From Owenia fusiformis (Eukaryota > Annelida > Polychaeta > Sabellida > Oweniidae), in the NCBI GenBank assembly GCA_903813345.2, contig CAIIXF020000002.1, forward strand, positions 12,856,150-12,916,149: a stretch of DNA of 60,000 bases. The letters run 5' to 3'. Below are positions 24,370 to 35,700 of this stretch, in pieces (the stretch's first letter is position 1; every line of letters begins with the position of its first letter). The notes below the pieces were generated by a model. That model was given only the letters and a program-made list of their open reading frames with translations. It had not been told where the DNA came from and made no database searches. The position numbers were made by a program, and so were the translations under genes.

Positions 24370-25350
24370 GATATAATATGACAAATGGAACTTTAAAGTT
24401 CATTCTCAGATGACAAACACACCTACTGTATATAAATAACTTTAAGTAAAAGTTTGGTGAGACATTTTGACGCATGCCTGGCTACACCAATTGACAAATA
24501 TACATATGGCACAAGTCTATCCTATCTGCATGTAGGTAGTGAGCTGAAACATGCATACTTTAATATATTTCACCAAAACAAATACATAAACAAACAAACA
24601 TAAACACACAAGCACATTCTGTACATTTAGCAATAACAATTTTTTGGGAATCTTAGAAAAATAATTCTGTTCATACTGTTACTCTTCCTATTTGTCACTC
24701 ATTTCAATGTGGCATTGATGATTTGTAATTTGCCAATCAATATATTCAGAAACAACTCCCTGGGAAGGACTTTCATCCAGTGCATCTGCATGTGCATTCA
24801 GTAATCCTGCTCAATGTTTTTATTTTGAAATTTTTTTTTCTTGACCAGATAATGTCAATTCTAATGTGGCTTGGGAGACGTGAATACTACCTGGTCACGC
24901 ATTGTGAGGATTCTAAGTTAGCAGTAGTTATAATAATTCACAAAAGTAAATCTTTACCAATTTTCAAATTTTGTCAAATCAAATAGGGCAAAATTAATGA
25001 GAGTAACAGTATGTGGTAATTACATATGCATTTACATTCAACACTTAAAAATCTAAAAGGTTGCACAATTTCACAATTTTACTTCCATTCAAAATCTCAA
25101 GTAATTATAGTTTTAGGCAATTTGGAATGTAATAGTAGTTCATATTTTTACGGAAAATACAATTATATCTTGCATTCATAATTTTCTAAGTTTACAATGT
25201 GTATTCATAAAATAACTCATAAACACATTTACAATCATAGTGTAGTAGAAATGATTATAACTATATATAAGATACTTCCAGTTCAGCTTTTGAGAGCAAA
25301 ACATTATGCAGACTAGTCATTTATAAAATAGATAGTTTTCATTAAAACAT
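24370..25350. other. AT-rich non-coding, nothing recognised
   Basis: No supported feature; short ORFs have no recognisable content. Same in the duplicate at 28,813-29,793. Confidence 0.5.
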
Positions 25351-25352
25351 GG

Positions 25353-26175
25353 GTTACTGTACTCCTGGTAGTTTCCGTGTGCTAATAATTTCACATTTTT
25401 GCAAAGAACCACGTAGGTTATCGCAAACAATTTCAGAAGGTTATATCTTGGATTATGACTATTTTCTCACAATGAAGACAGGTTTATCATTTAGATCAAT
25501 TCATTATCTCAAAGAAAATTATATACATGTACAGTCATAATAAAGTCAAACAAACTCGGAGATATTTAACTAGCAATCACCCATCAACACACTTTTTCAA
25601 AGATGATCACCCCATTTTCAGCAAAAATGCAATCATTTTTACAATGTTTAATGCATTACTATTCTTTGTTTTGATGTATCAAATAGTTCTTGAAAGAAAA
25701 ACTTAATTGCTTTAAGATAAGTGTTCCCCATGTTATTTCTCCATTGAAAAATTATGTGCTATCCATTGGTTTCAGTTTATTTTGGTCATCCAAATTCAGT
25801 ATCTTTAAAGTCCCTGGAGCAATCAATTTTTCCTTTTAGGAAATCGAACATGTCTCAAAGCACATTCTAATTATACATTCAACAATATAATATAACAAAA
25901 GGTTGCATTTTTGGTGAAAATTAGGTCAACATTTTTGAAAAAGTATATTGATTGGTCCATTGCCCCTTCAATATCACTTAGGTCTGATTAACTAAATTAT
26001 CAACATATACTTTTCTATGAATAGATCTAAAAGATACATCCATGTTCATGATCAGAAAATATTCATAATTCAAGTTAGAATCGTTTGAAATTGTTTGCGA
26101 TAACCTACGTGGTCTTTTTGGAAAATAATAGCCAAATATAATAGCATCAAATATTAGTTGGAGTACAGTAGTCAA
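25353..26175. mobile_element. ~820 bp foldback element, copy 1
   Basis: The ends match in inverted orientation (TACTGTACTCC at the left, GGAGTACAGTA at the right). The arms, roughly 195 bp each, share ACCACGTAGGTTATCGCAAA in inverted form. The centre is AT-rich without a transposase. It is probably a long-arm MITE. Target duplication is not clear. Confidence 0.75.
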
Positions 26176-26252
26176 ATATTGACTTAAAATATAACATATT
26201 TTGGACGGAATAAAAATGACTGATACTTGAAGATTTATGTTTTGATTTTAGA

Positions 26253-26313
26253 TCCTCCTCTCACTGAAGAGAAATTTGATCCGCAACTGATGATATTTGG
26301 ACACTATCCCTAA
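26253..26313 (+). other. Possible further exon-like relative of block a
   Basis: TTTTGATTTTAG precedes ATCCTCCTCTCACTGAAGAG, weakly similar to the start of block a (TCCTCTTGCCTTGGAGAG). The frame ends at TAA. Similarity is short and could be chance. The duplicate is at 30,696. Confidence 0.25.
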
Positions 26314-26672
26314 AAAGGGACAAAACATTTTTAACCTAACACCTTTACTTAAGGGGTCGGGTAAATACTTCAATGCCTGTCAAAAAACATAATTAATTTA
26401 GTAAGGTCTTGACCCCCCTCCCCGTTCTAACGAAAGTCAAAATATTGATTTGTGCACTGAATAACTTATCTAAAGTCCTGGCTTCCTTATGGACTTTCCT
26501 CTCACAATTAGCTTCCATTATTAATGATTTCCTATCAGTATCACCCTTGGATCCCAGCAAATAAGCATCGACAAAGTTCTCGTAATTGGTATGCTTATGG
26601 TTTTGTTTGGGAATGCAAATAAATCATTTGGTTTTGTTTCCAAAAAGATTCAACTGAATTTTTCATTGTTTT

Positions 26673-27011
26673 CTTCTATTTGTGTATAATAAGGAAAAGT
26701 TGGCATCTCAATTTCCCCATATCGTAATAGCACACAGCTTGGCATATGAAATATCCTACAAATGAAACAAAGCAAGACAAACCGGTTTCTAATACAAGGA
26801 TTTATATTGGCTGTTGTACATGTATTCTTTGAACGCAATCACTCTTTGGATAACGTTTTCAAAATCATTATAAACGGATTACTTTATCTCAAAGACAATT
26901 TCAATAAATTGGATTTTACAGAACTCCCCTTATTTCTTAAAAATGGACTGATCCAGTTGATTCGCCTGGAGCCGCCATATTGTTTTTATACGGGATGCTA
27001 ATCGAAACCCT
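26673..27011 (+). mobile_element. TTAA-flanked element, copy 2 (5' truncated)
   Basis: Right-hand 339 bp of the element at 21,997-22,568, cut at the junction of the 4,443 bp duplication. It was made by the segmental duplication, not by transposition: its right flank is identical to copy 1. Confidence 0.85.
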
Positions 27012-28618
27012 TTAAAGAATATACATATGCTCAACTATTCCATTCTTCCTACAGAGTTACATCTGCCCAAGCAGTTAGTTGACTTGATGATATAAATCTT
27101 CAGCCGGGAGGGGTACAAGGCTATGACAGATTTACTAGAGTCAATGAAAGGAATGTCTTGGCATTCCCTCCTCCGCTTGTATTGGAAGTGACTCGACCAA
27201 GTTGCATCCTTGTATTTTTCATTTTCTTATCTTGTATCTTTCAGGTACAACTATGGTTCTTAAACAGGACATTGGGCTTGCTTCTTTAGTTATGTTGGTG
27301 TTATAGAATAGGATAAGTTAACCCTATACATGATATAAATCGTGAAAATAAATAATGTCTAACATTCCCTTTCTCCCTCACCCTTCAATCGAGAACCAAC
27401 TTCACAACCCAGTACCAATTAAAACACCAAGGGGCATTTCATGTTCATTGAAACAAGTCATTTTACATATAGAAGAACGAATTGAAAATATCTCATTAGA
27501 TCAAAAACAGTTGTAGATACTGGTACTTATAAAAGATGGAGCATTCAAAAATTAAATCAATCCTGATTGTTTTCCTTTTTATTTTCAGATTCACTCCTCT
27601 TACCTTGGACTTGAGAACATTAGTGCTTCATGTCTGCAGCATCTATATTATATACTATCTTGCCATGCACTGGTTCTATTGACAAAAAGATGATCGTGTG
27701 CATGCAGACTATCTAGTCTAAAGAATTTAATTTGTATCAATATTCAACATGCTACATCCAATCAATATATCCGGTCAATATATCTTACACATTGACCTCT
27801 GTAGCAGACAGCATAAATATCCATGTGACTTGATACATAGGACTTGTTACATCATATTCATGCTTGTTTTGGAATTAAAATGTAGAACCACATGTGTATT
27901 ACTATGTTAAATTTTTATTTAATGCTATAGCCTTCTTCTGTGCTGTTCTTCATTATTGTTTCGATGTGAATGTACAAATGCAAAAATTTATGAATATGTG
28001 CAAAATCTATATTGATTATTGAATCAAAATGGACACTATATACTGTAGATGTATTCCTTAAATCATAGACGAATAAAATGAGTAATTTTAAATCTAGCGT
28101 GTTTATTTAAAATCAATTAAATGAGAAATAAATCACACGCCGAATCCACAATCTTACGTGAGCAGACCCTGTCATGACAGAGGTCTAAAAACATTCTCAT
28201 GAAAATGTGAATTTACATAATGTAGCATTATATTAAATCCAACTACAAGTATGACCTCTATGAAAATAACAAAGATAGGAACAAAACAAGCTGTTGTGTA
28301 TAATATTAGCAATAATTTCTTCAGGTATATTTAAAGGCATTTATTGTTAGTATTATCCTGAATTTGTTAGTAGAATCCCAAAAGCATATCAGTTGTTAAA
28401 GACTTAGTCTGTACATGTACAAGTTGTCATAATAATATGAACATTTTCCATTTTTACCCTATGAGACTAAATCACTGAACTACCCTAGCCTATCACTCAA
28501 GAACTTCTCTTACATTAGTTTGTTAAGCACATAGAGGACATTTGTTAGGCAATAGGGTTCTCTGTTAATAAAAAACAGAAAAATAAAACAATCTAAGGAT
28601 GTAGCCAGGAGAAAACAG

Positions 28619-28803
28619 GTGAGGCAAATGTAAATAAATGAGGCAAATGAAAATAAATGAGGCAAATGTAAATAAATGAGGCAAATGTAAATAGTTGAGG
28701 CAAATGTAAATCTATGAAGCAAATGTAAATATATGAGGCAAATTTAAATCTATGAAGCAAATGTAAATATATGAGGCAAATTTAAATAGATGAGGCAAAT
28801 TAA
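28619..28803. repeat. Minisatellite, duplicate of that at 24,176
   Basis: Identical by eye to the first copy; part of the 4,443 bp duplication. Confidence 0.85.
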
Positions 28804-29795
28804 GCTAAAAGGGATATAATATGACAAATGGAACTTTAAAGTTCATTCTCAGATGACAAACACACCTACTGTATATAAATAACTTTAAGTAAAAGTTTGG
28901 TGAGACATTTTGACGCATGCCTGGCTACACCAATTGACAAATATACATATGGCACAAGTCTATCCTATCTGCATGTAGGTAGTGAGCTGAAACATGCATA
29001 CTTTAATATATTTCACCAAAACAAATACATAAACAAACAAACATAAACACACAAGCACATTCTGTACATTTAGCAATAACAATTTTTTGGGAATCTTAGA
29101 AAAATAATTCTGTTCATACTGTTACTCTTCCTATTTGTCACTCATTTCAATGTGGCATTGATGATTTGTAATTTGCCAATCAATATATTCAGAAACAACT
29201 CCCTGGGAAGGACTTTCATCCAGTGCATCTGCATGTGCATTCAGTAATCCTGCTCAATGTTTTTATTTTGAAAATTTTTTTTCTTGACCAGATAATGTCA
29301 ATTCTAATGTGGCTTGGGAGACGTGAATACTACCTGGTCACGCATTGTGAGGATTCTAAGTTAGCAGTAGTTATAATAATTCACAAAAGTAAATCTTTAC
29401 CAATTTTCAAATTTTGTCAAATCAAATAGGGCAAAATTAATGAGAGTAACAGTATGTGGTAATTACATATGCATTTACATTCAACACTTAAAAATCTAAA
29501 AGGTTGCACAATTTCACAATTTTACTTCCATTCAAAATCTCAAGTAATTATAGTTTTAGGCAATTTGGAATGTAATAGTAGTTCATATTTTTACGGAAAA
29601 TACAATTATATCTTGCATTCATAATTTTCTAAGTTTACAATGTGTATTCATAAAATAACTCATAAACACATTTACAATCATAGTGTAGTAGAAATGATTA
29701 TAACTATATATAAGATACTTCCAGTTCAGCTTTTGAGAGCAAAACATTATGCAGACTAGTCATTTATAAAATAGATAGTTTTCATTAAAACATGG

Positions 29796-30618
29796 GTTAC
29801 TGTACTCCTGGTAGTTTCCGTGTGCTAATAATTTCACATTTTTGCAAAGAACCACGTAGGTTATCGCAAACAATTTCAGAAGGTTATATCTTGGATTATG
29901 ACTATTTTCTCACAATGAAGACAGGTTTATCATTTAGATCAATTCATTATCTCAAAGAAAATTATATACATGTACAGTCATAATAAAGTCAAACAAACTC
30001 GGAGATATTTAACTAGCAATCACCCATCAACACACTTTTTCAAAGATGATCACCCCATTTTCAGCAAAAATGCAATCATTTTTACAATGTTTAATGCATT
30101 ACTATTCTTTGTTTTGATGTATCAAATAGTTCTTGAAAGAAAAACTTAATTGCTTTAAGATAAGTGTTCCCCATGTTATTTCTCCATTGAAAAATTATGT
30201 GCTATCCATTGGTTTCAGTTTATTTTGGTCATCCAAATTCAGTATCTTTAAAGTCCCTGGAGCAATCAATTTTTCCTTTTAGGAAATCGAACATGTCTCA
30301 AAGCACATTCTAATTATACATTCAACAATATAATATAACAAAAGGTTGCATTTTTGGTGAAAATTAGGTCAACATTTTTGAAAAAGTATATTGATTGGTC
30401 CATTGCCCCTTCAATATCACTTAGGTCTGATTAACTAAATTATCAACATATACTTTTCTATGAATAGATCTAAAAGATACATCCATGTTCATGATCAGAA
30501 AATATTCATAATTCAAGTTAGAATCGTTTGAAATTGTTTGCGATAACCTACGTGGTCTTTTTGGAAAATAATAGCCAAATATAATAGCATCAAATATTAG
30601 TTGGAGTACAGTAGTCAA
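29796..30618. mobile_element. ~820 bp foldback element, copy 2
   Basis: Segmental-duplication copy of the foldback at 25,353-26,175, offset 4,443 bp. Confidence 0.75.
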
Positions 30619-30790
30619 ATATTGACTTAAAATATAACATATTTTGGACGGAATAAAAATGACTGATACTTGAAGATTTATGTTTTGATTTTAGATCCTC
30701 CTCTCACTGAAGAGAAATTTGATCCGCAACTGATGATATTTGGACACTATCCCTAAAAAGGGACAAAACATTTTTAACCTAACACCTTTA

Positions 30791-31234
30791 CTTAAGGGGT
30801 CGGGTAAATACTTCAATGCCTGTCAAAAAACATAATTAATTTAGTAAGGTCTTGACCCCCCTCCCCGTTCTAACGAAAGTCAAAATATTGATTTGTGCAC
30901 TGAATAACTTATCTAAAGTCCTGGCTTCCTTATGGACTTTCCTCTCACAATTAGCTTCCATTATTAATGATTTCCTATCAGTATCACCCTTGGATCCCAG
31001 CAAATAAGCATCGACAAAGTTCTCGTAATTGGTATGCTTATGGTTTTGTTTGGGAATGCAAATAAATCATTTGGTTTTGTTTCCAAAAAGATTCAACTGA
31101 ATTTTTCATTGTTTTTTGGACGAAACTGAAAATCAATGTCCGTCCCCTAATCAAATAGCATTTAACCCTCTCCACCCCAAACATAATTAATTACATTTTT
31201 TGACAGACATCAATGTTTTGACCCCGCCCCTAAG
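30791..31234. mobile_element. ~440 bp inverted-repeat element (MITE)
   Basis: Left end CTTAAGGGGTCGGG and right end CCCCGCCCCTAAG are inverted; the arms continue for about 50 bp through CTGTCAAAAAA and TAATTAAT. The right boundary of the 4,443 bp duplication falls inside it, so the equivalent in copy 1 (26,348-26,672) has only the left part. No ORF. Confidence 0.7.
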
Positions 31235-31271
31235 CATATACATCATGTTTATCACACAGGATTTTTTTCTA

Positions 31272-31469
31272 CAGGGTGAGCCAAAAAGGTAACCCAAACA
31301 AATATATGTTATTATAACTCAGTCATTCATTATGGATTAAAAGTTATATTTCAATGTCCATTCATTTTACCAAGATTCATTAGTCTATCCTGAATGGTCA
31401 CAATTTTATGGCCATTTACAAAACATGCTCCAACTTATTAAAATTTGTTTGAGTTACTTTTTTGTCCTG
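31272..31469. mobile_element. 198 bp TA-flanked MITE (Tc1/mariner-like)
   Basis: Starts CAGGGTGAGCC and ends GTCCTG, flanked by TA on both sides (31,270-31,271 and 31,470-31,471). The arms share AAAAAGGTAACCCAAACAAA in imperfect inverted form. The tip resembles the Tc1/mariner-type element at 47,427, but the rest differs. Confidence 0.75.
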
Positions 31470-32591
31470 TACATTGTACACAAACTTTGTTTTTAACAAA
31501 TTGCTGTTACCAAACTCTCAAAAAATAAATCATATGGAATGTTGTTTTTTCATTAAGCTTAAAATATGTTAATTAAACATGCATCTGCATATAAAGGATC
31601 CCTTACTTTATAAAGCTTCCTATAATGAACCAGTTCATGTATATCCAAAAGCTGTACTGTTCGCAGGCTGAGAAGTTGTACCTCAACAATGATTTTAATG
31701 AGCACCAAAAGGAGCTTCCAAAATTCTTATGAAAATGATCATTAACATCATTTGCCTAAAATAAAAACTTACTTTTAAGATAGTTACAGGTCATTCTGAT
31801 TTGTAAAAGTAAGATTGTATAGTGACAAAATTAACATTGTGATATGTCTTACTGACTATATGAAAAAATGGCAGAAGCAATAAAGTTATGTTTCTCCTCC
31901 AACAAGGATTGAGTTTCAATTCCTATTAATGATATGACTCTTTTAAAATAGATTCAGGATACAGTTTGGCTCAGTACCATATATTATGTTAAATCTGTCT
32001 CAGATCTAATAGAGTTTTTTAATGTCAGACATGTTATACAACTTGCTCTTTATCAGATCCAATCTAAATGTTTCTCTGATATGTATGTTACTCAATGAAA
32101 AAGTTGGTTATACCTACAATAATTCTAATACAATGTCAGATCTAAAATAATTTTCCCATATAAGAATATCAGATATGTAATTCAAATATTCCATATCAAA
32201 TCCCAGAGATGTACAGTATAACATGAATTTTCATCTAATATGAGATCTGTCATGTTTCTCCAGTCTGCCCATCCTATTGTAGCAATCATCAATGTGATCT
32301 TGGTCTTTTTCCTCCAATCACAGATTTTTGATATTTACCATCTCATGGTCAACCCAGGAGTGATTGCAATATCTTTCACTGTTTAACTTGATTCAGAAAT
32401 GTTTCCCCTGTTGTGATGCATGATGAAGAGTAAATTGCAGCATCTAAATTCATTTATCTGTTTCCAAGAGCTGTCAGTTATGTGATCCTGGTACAATGAT
32501 AAAGGTCATATTTTTGCACATCAAATTAGTTCCCATGATTAGTCCCATGCTCCATGTGGAGAGATTAAGAGTTAAGCATCATGCATATCTC
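31470..32591. other. Downstream region of WDR17, probably including its 3' UTR
   Basis: AT-rich sequence after the WDR17 stop codon. No polyadenylation signal could be assigned with confidence. CAGATCT/CAGATAT-type words recur between 31,990 and 32,250 without a clear period. Confidence 0.4.
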
Positions 32592-32711
32592 TCAGAAAGG
32601 GTTAATCCTGGCTCCAGTTGCAAGGGGAGAGAAAGGGTTAACCTTTGACCACATAATTGCATCAGAAATTGAAACAGCTGATCTTCCATCTTCAAGGAAA
32701 AAGGCAAGGCC
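32592..32711 (-). CDS. WDR17: WDR17 terminal coding exon
   Basis: Acceptor TATATTTCAG, phase 0, 39 codons plus TGA. The FFLEDGRSA stretch and the PFSPLATGARINPF end are the best-conserved signature of the family's C-terminus. Confidence 0.93.
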   Translation of the reverse strand, partial: GLAFFLEDGRSAVSISDAIMWSKVNPFSPLATGARINPF

Positions 32712-35700
32712 CTGAAATATATATTCAAAAAATATTTCATTTCAATATATTTAATTAAGGACCATAATGTCGATGCTGTCTCAAAAAGTATTGCAATGAT
32801 GCCAGATTGACTCTTCCTTCAAAAATGTAATTGAAAATTCATTATGAAATCATTTCCTTAAAAATCTATTTGCCTTGTCCAAACAAAAAAATAAACCTAT
32901 TACTTCTCTCAGACATTATTAATATTTATGTTTTTAGGCATTTAACAATATGTTGATTACATCAATAACTGAGTTGTAACATTGTTAAATACAAATGCAA
33001 ATACTGACCACCAACCATTGAACTCCTAATATAAAACGCAATGGCTTTAACAATATGTGATCACTTCTTGGTGGTTTATCTTACCTGGATTCGCCTGCCA
33101 TTTAACACAGACATATGTACATCAGAGTGACTTGGCATAGCTGAACCTGCAGCAACATCAACCCCCCTCTCAACAGGGTATGGCTCCACTCCAATTCTCT
33201 CTCTCAGTACCTTGTAGTGCTCGCATGCACTCCCATAAGTAGTCCCTAAAGTATCCCTGTAATACAATTGAGATTGTTATAAGTAATTGGGTGATTGGGC
33301 ATCTAGCTCAAGCCAGCAGTGATATCTAAGCCCCACTCAACAGAGTATTGGTCATTTCCCATCTCAGCTTTCAAGACCTGTTTCTCATGCTACCAGAAAA
33401 TAACAAATTACAGGGTAATAACAAATGGTAATAACTTCATCTTCAAACATGGATTTAAAATCATATTTGGCACAATTGAATTGAATGTTCTTTCATTCTA
33501 TTAACCTCTTTTTTTAATAGCGAAGAATTTATGGCCATTTTAAAAAACATGCTCCAAATGCGAAAAACCACTTGATATGAATCCCGAAAGTTTTATCTTT
33601 AGAGCCATTTCAAAAATATTGTCCCCACTTACAACTCTAGAAGCAAGGGGATTGTGAAAGGGGGTTCATGGGTCTCATCCAAACCTCCAATTAGCCTTAA
33701 ACCCCCTTTCTTTATCAAACAAACCCTCGGCTGGAACAACCCCATATTAGTAGGATATGCTTATGTACTATTAGCGCGGTTCTTTTAAATGTCACAAGAG
33801 GGCTTTGATGGGAAACACTGTTATTGATAAACCTTTATTCAATACATGTTCTTTCATGGATTTTCGTATAATAAATTCACTTATAGTAATCACCACTAGA
33901 TGGCATTTACACATAAAATAGGAATATTGTAAATAGGAAACAAAGTTATAAGTCTATATTATATTTATCATGCATTTGGGAAGTTTTAGGGTCATTTACA
34001 GGATAATTATAATATTCTGAGCATGGACCGAAATATTCGGTATACGGGGGTTGTCCCATCTCATTATGACCCAAGACCAAAGTCCTGAGGGACGGGACAA
34101 CATCATGACATCCCTACTATTAAGGCCCTCTAATAATGATACTTGCCTATCTTGTTCACCTTGTGACCTCCATGCTGCAAGATCAAGGTCAAGCTGTTGC
34201 TCACTTAGAGGAATATTCGGTTGCCTGCTCTTTAATAAATACCTGGGAAAAAAATTAAAGAAACAATTTACTTTTTCTATTATTATTTTATATTTTTTAC
34301 CTTTGGGTTAACTTTCAAATATGGAAATGTTTGCCAAATATATAATGTAAACATACAAAAAATTTGTGAAATATCTGCCCAGATAATTCATGTTTTGATT
34401 CTATACCTTCACACTTATTTGCGTGAAATCATTGTTTTATGAAATTATTTTTTCATTAGATGTACATTTTCAGAGCTCTTATTTGACTGAATTACGATGT
34501 AAGGTTAACTGATTTAAAATCTGGGACATTCTTTACAACTGATCAAAGCTTTATTTGTGTCAAAGGTCAATTAATCAAATAGAGAAGCTGCATGGTAAGA
34601 TGGTAATGTTGCTCCTGAAAATGAAAATGGCAACATGGAAGTTAAAGGGTTCCGATTAGCATCCCGTATAAAAACAATATGGCGGCTCCAGGCGAATCAA
34701 CTGGATCAGTCCATTTATAAGAAATAAGGGGAGTTCTGTAAAATCCAGTTTATTGAAATTGTCTTTGAGATAAAGTAATCCGTTTATAATGATTTTGAAA
34801 ACGTTATCCAAAGAGTGATTGCGTTCAAAGAATACATGTACAACAGCCAATATAAATCCTTGTATTAGAAACCGGTTTGTCTTGCTTTGTTTCATTTGTA
34901 GGATATTTCATATGCCAAGCTGTGTGCTATTACGTTATGGGGAAATTTAGATGCCAATTTTTCCTTATTATACACAAATAGAAGATCCTGAAACTTCACC
35001 CATAAATGTGGAATTGATTTGTCAAAATAAAATCACCCTTTTATAAATGTGTGACGATCTATAATAGACTTATGCTATATAACAGTTAGAGGTGTTGACA
35101 CAACGACCTCGAACCTGTGAACCCTTGAGTATTATTCCGGGATCGGGCCTTTTATACTAAACGGTGAGCAACACCAGAAACGAGCGTTCGATTTGCTAAA
35201 CGATATGCGTCACCCTTTAAGCGGAAACCCAGTAACATCCACTACTCAATGAAGAGAAACAGTTGATCTTAGATGAAGCCTACCTAGTGTGTTCAAAGAG
35301 GGGTACCACAATAGTGTCATAGCCCCGACCAATAGCCACCAGGGCCCCAACATAGGCACTCAGGGCAAGCAACTCCCCACAATATCTGGAAAGAAAATGT
35401 GCATTAGTGGCCAGTTGAAATAATTCCTTCTTCGGTGAAACTTATTTAACAAAGACTGAGACCACTTCCCTCCTGCAATAAAAACTTCACTGTATTGAAC
35501 AGTGAAGTGACATGATGATCCAATCAATATTTAATGTTTTAATGAAACCTGATTTTTTCACACTTTCATTTGAATTTGGCTGCTACTGGAGAAATACATC
35601 TTTAATACTTGAAGTATATGCAAATAATAAAAAGTGAGTTTGCTACTAAAAATTTAAGAAGCTTCATGTGTCATCCAAAAATAATATCAATTATTATTAA

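Larger units (their letters stand above)
22230..26672 (+). repeat. 4,443 bp direct duplication, copy 1
   Basis: Every landmark here recurs exactly 4,443 bp downstream. It starts at CTTCTATTTGTG inside the TTAA element and ends at CATTGTTTT inside a second inverted-repeat element. By eye only one clear difference was noticed (an A/T change in the T run near 24,829 versus 29,272). Confidence 0.93.
26673..31115 (+). repeat. 4,443 bp direct duplication, copy 2
   Basis: Follows copy 1 without spacer. After CATTGTTTT at about 31,115 the sequence continues into TTGGACGAAACTG, which is absent from copy 1. It includes a second satellite tail fragment (27,016-27,255), exon-like block, minisatellite and foldback. 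Confidence 0.93.
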
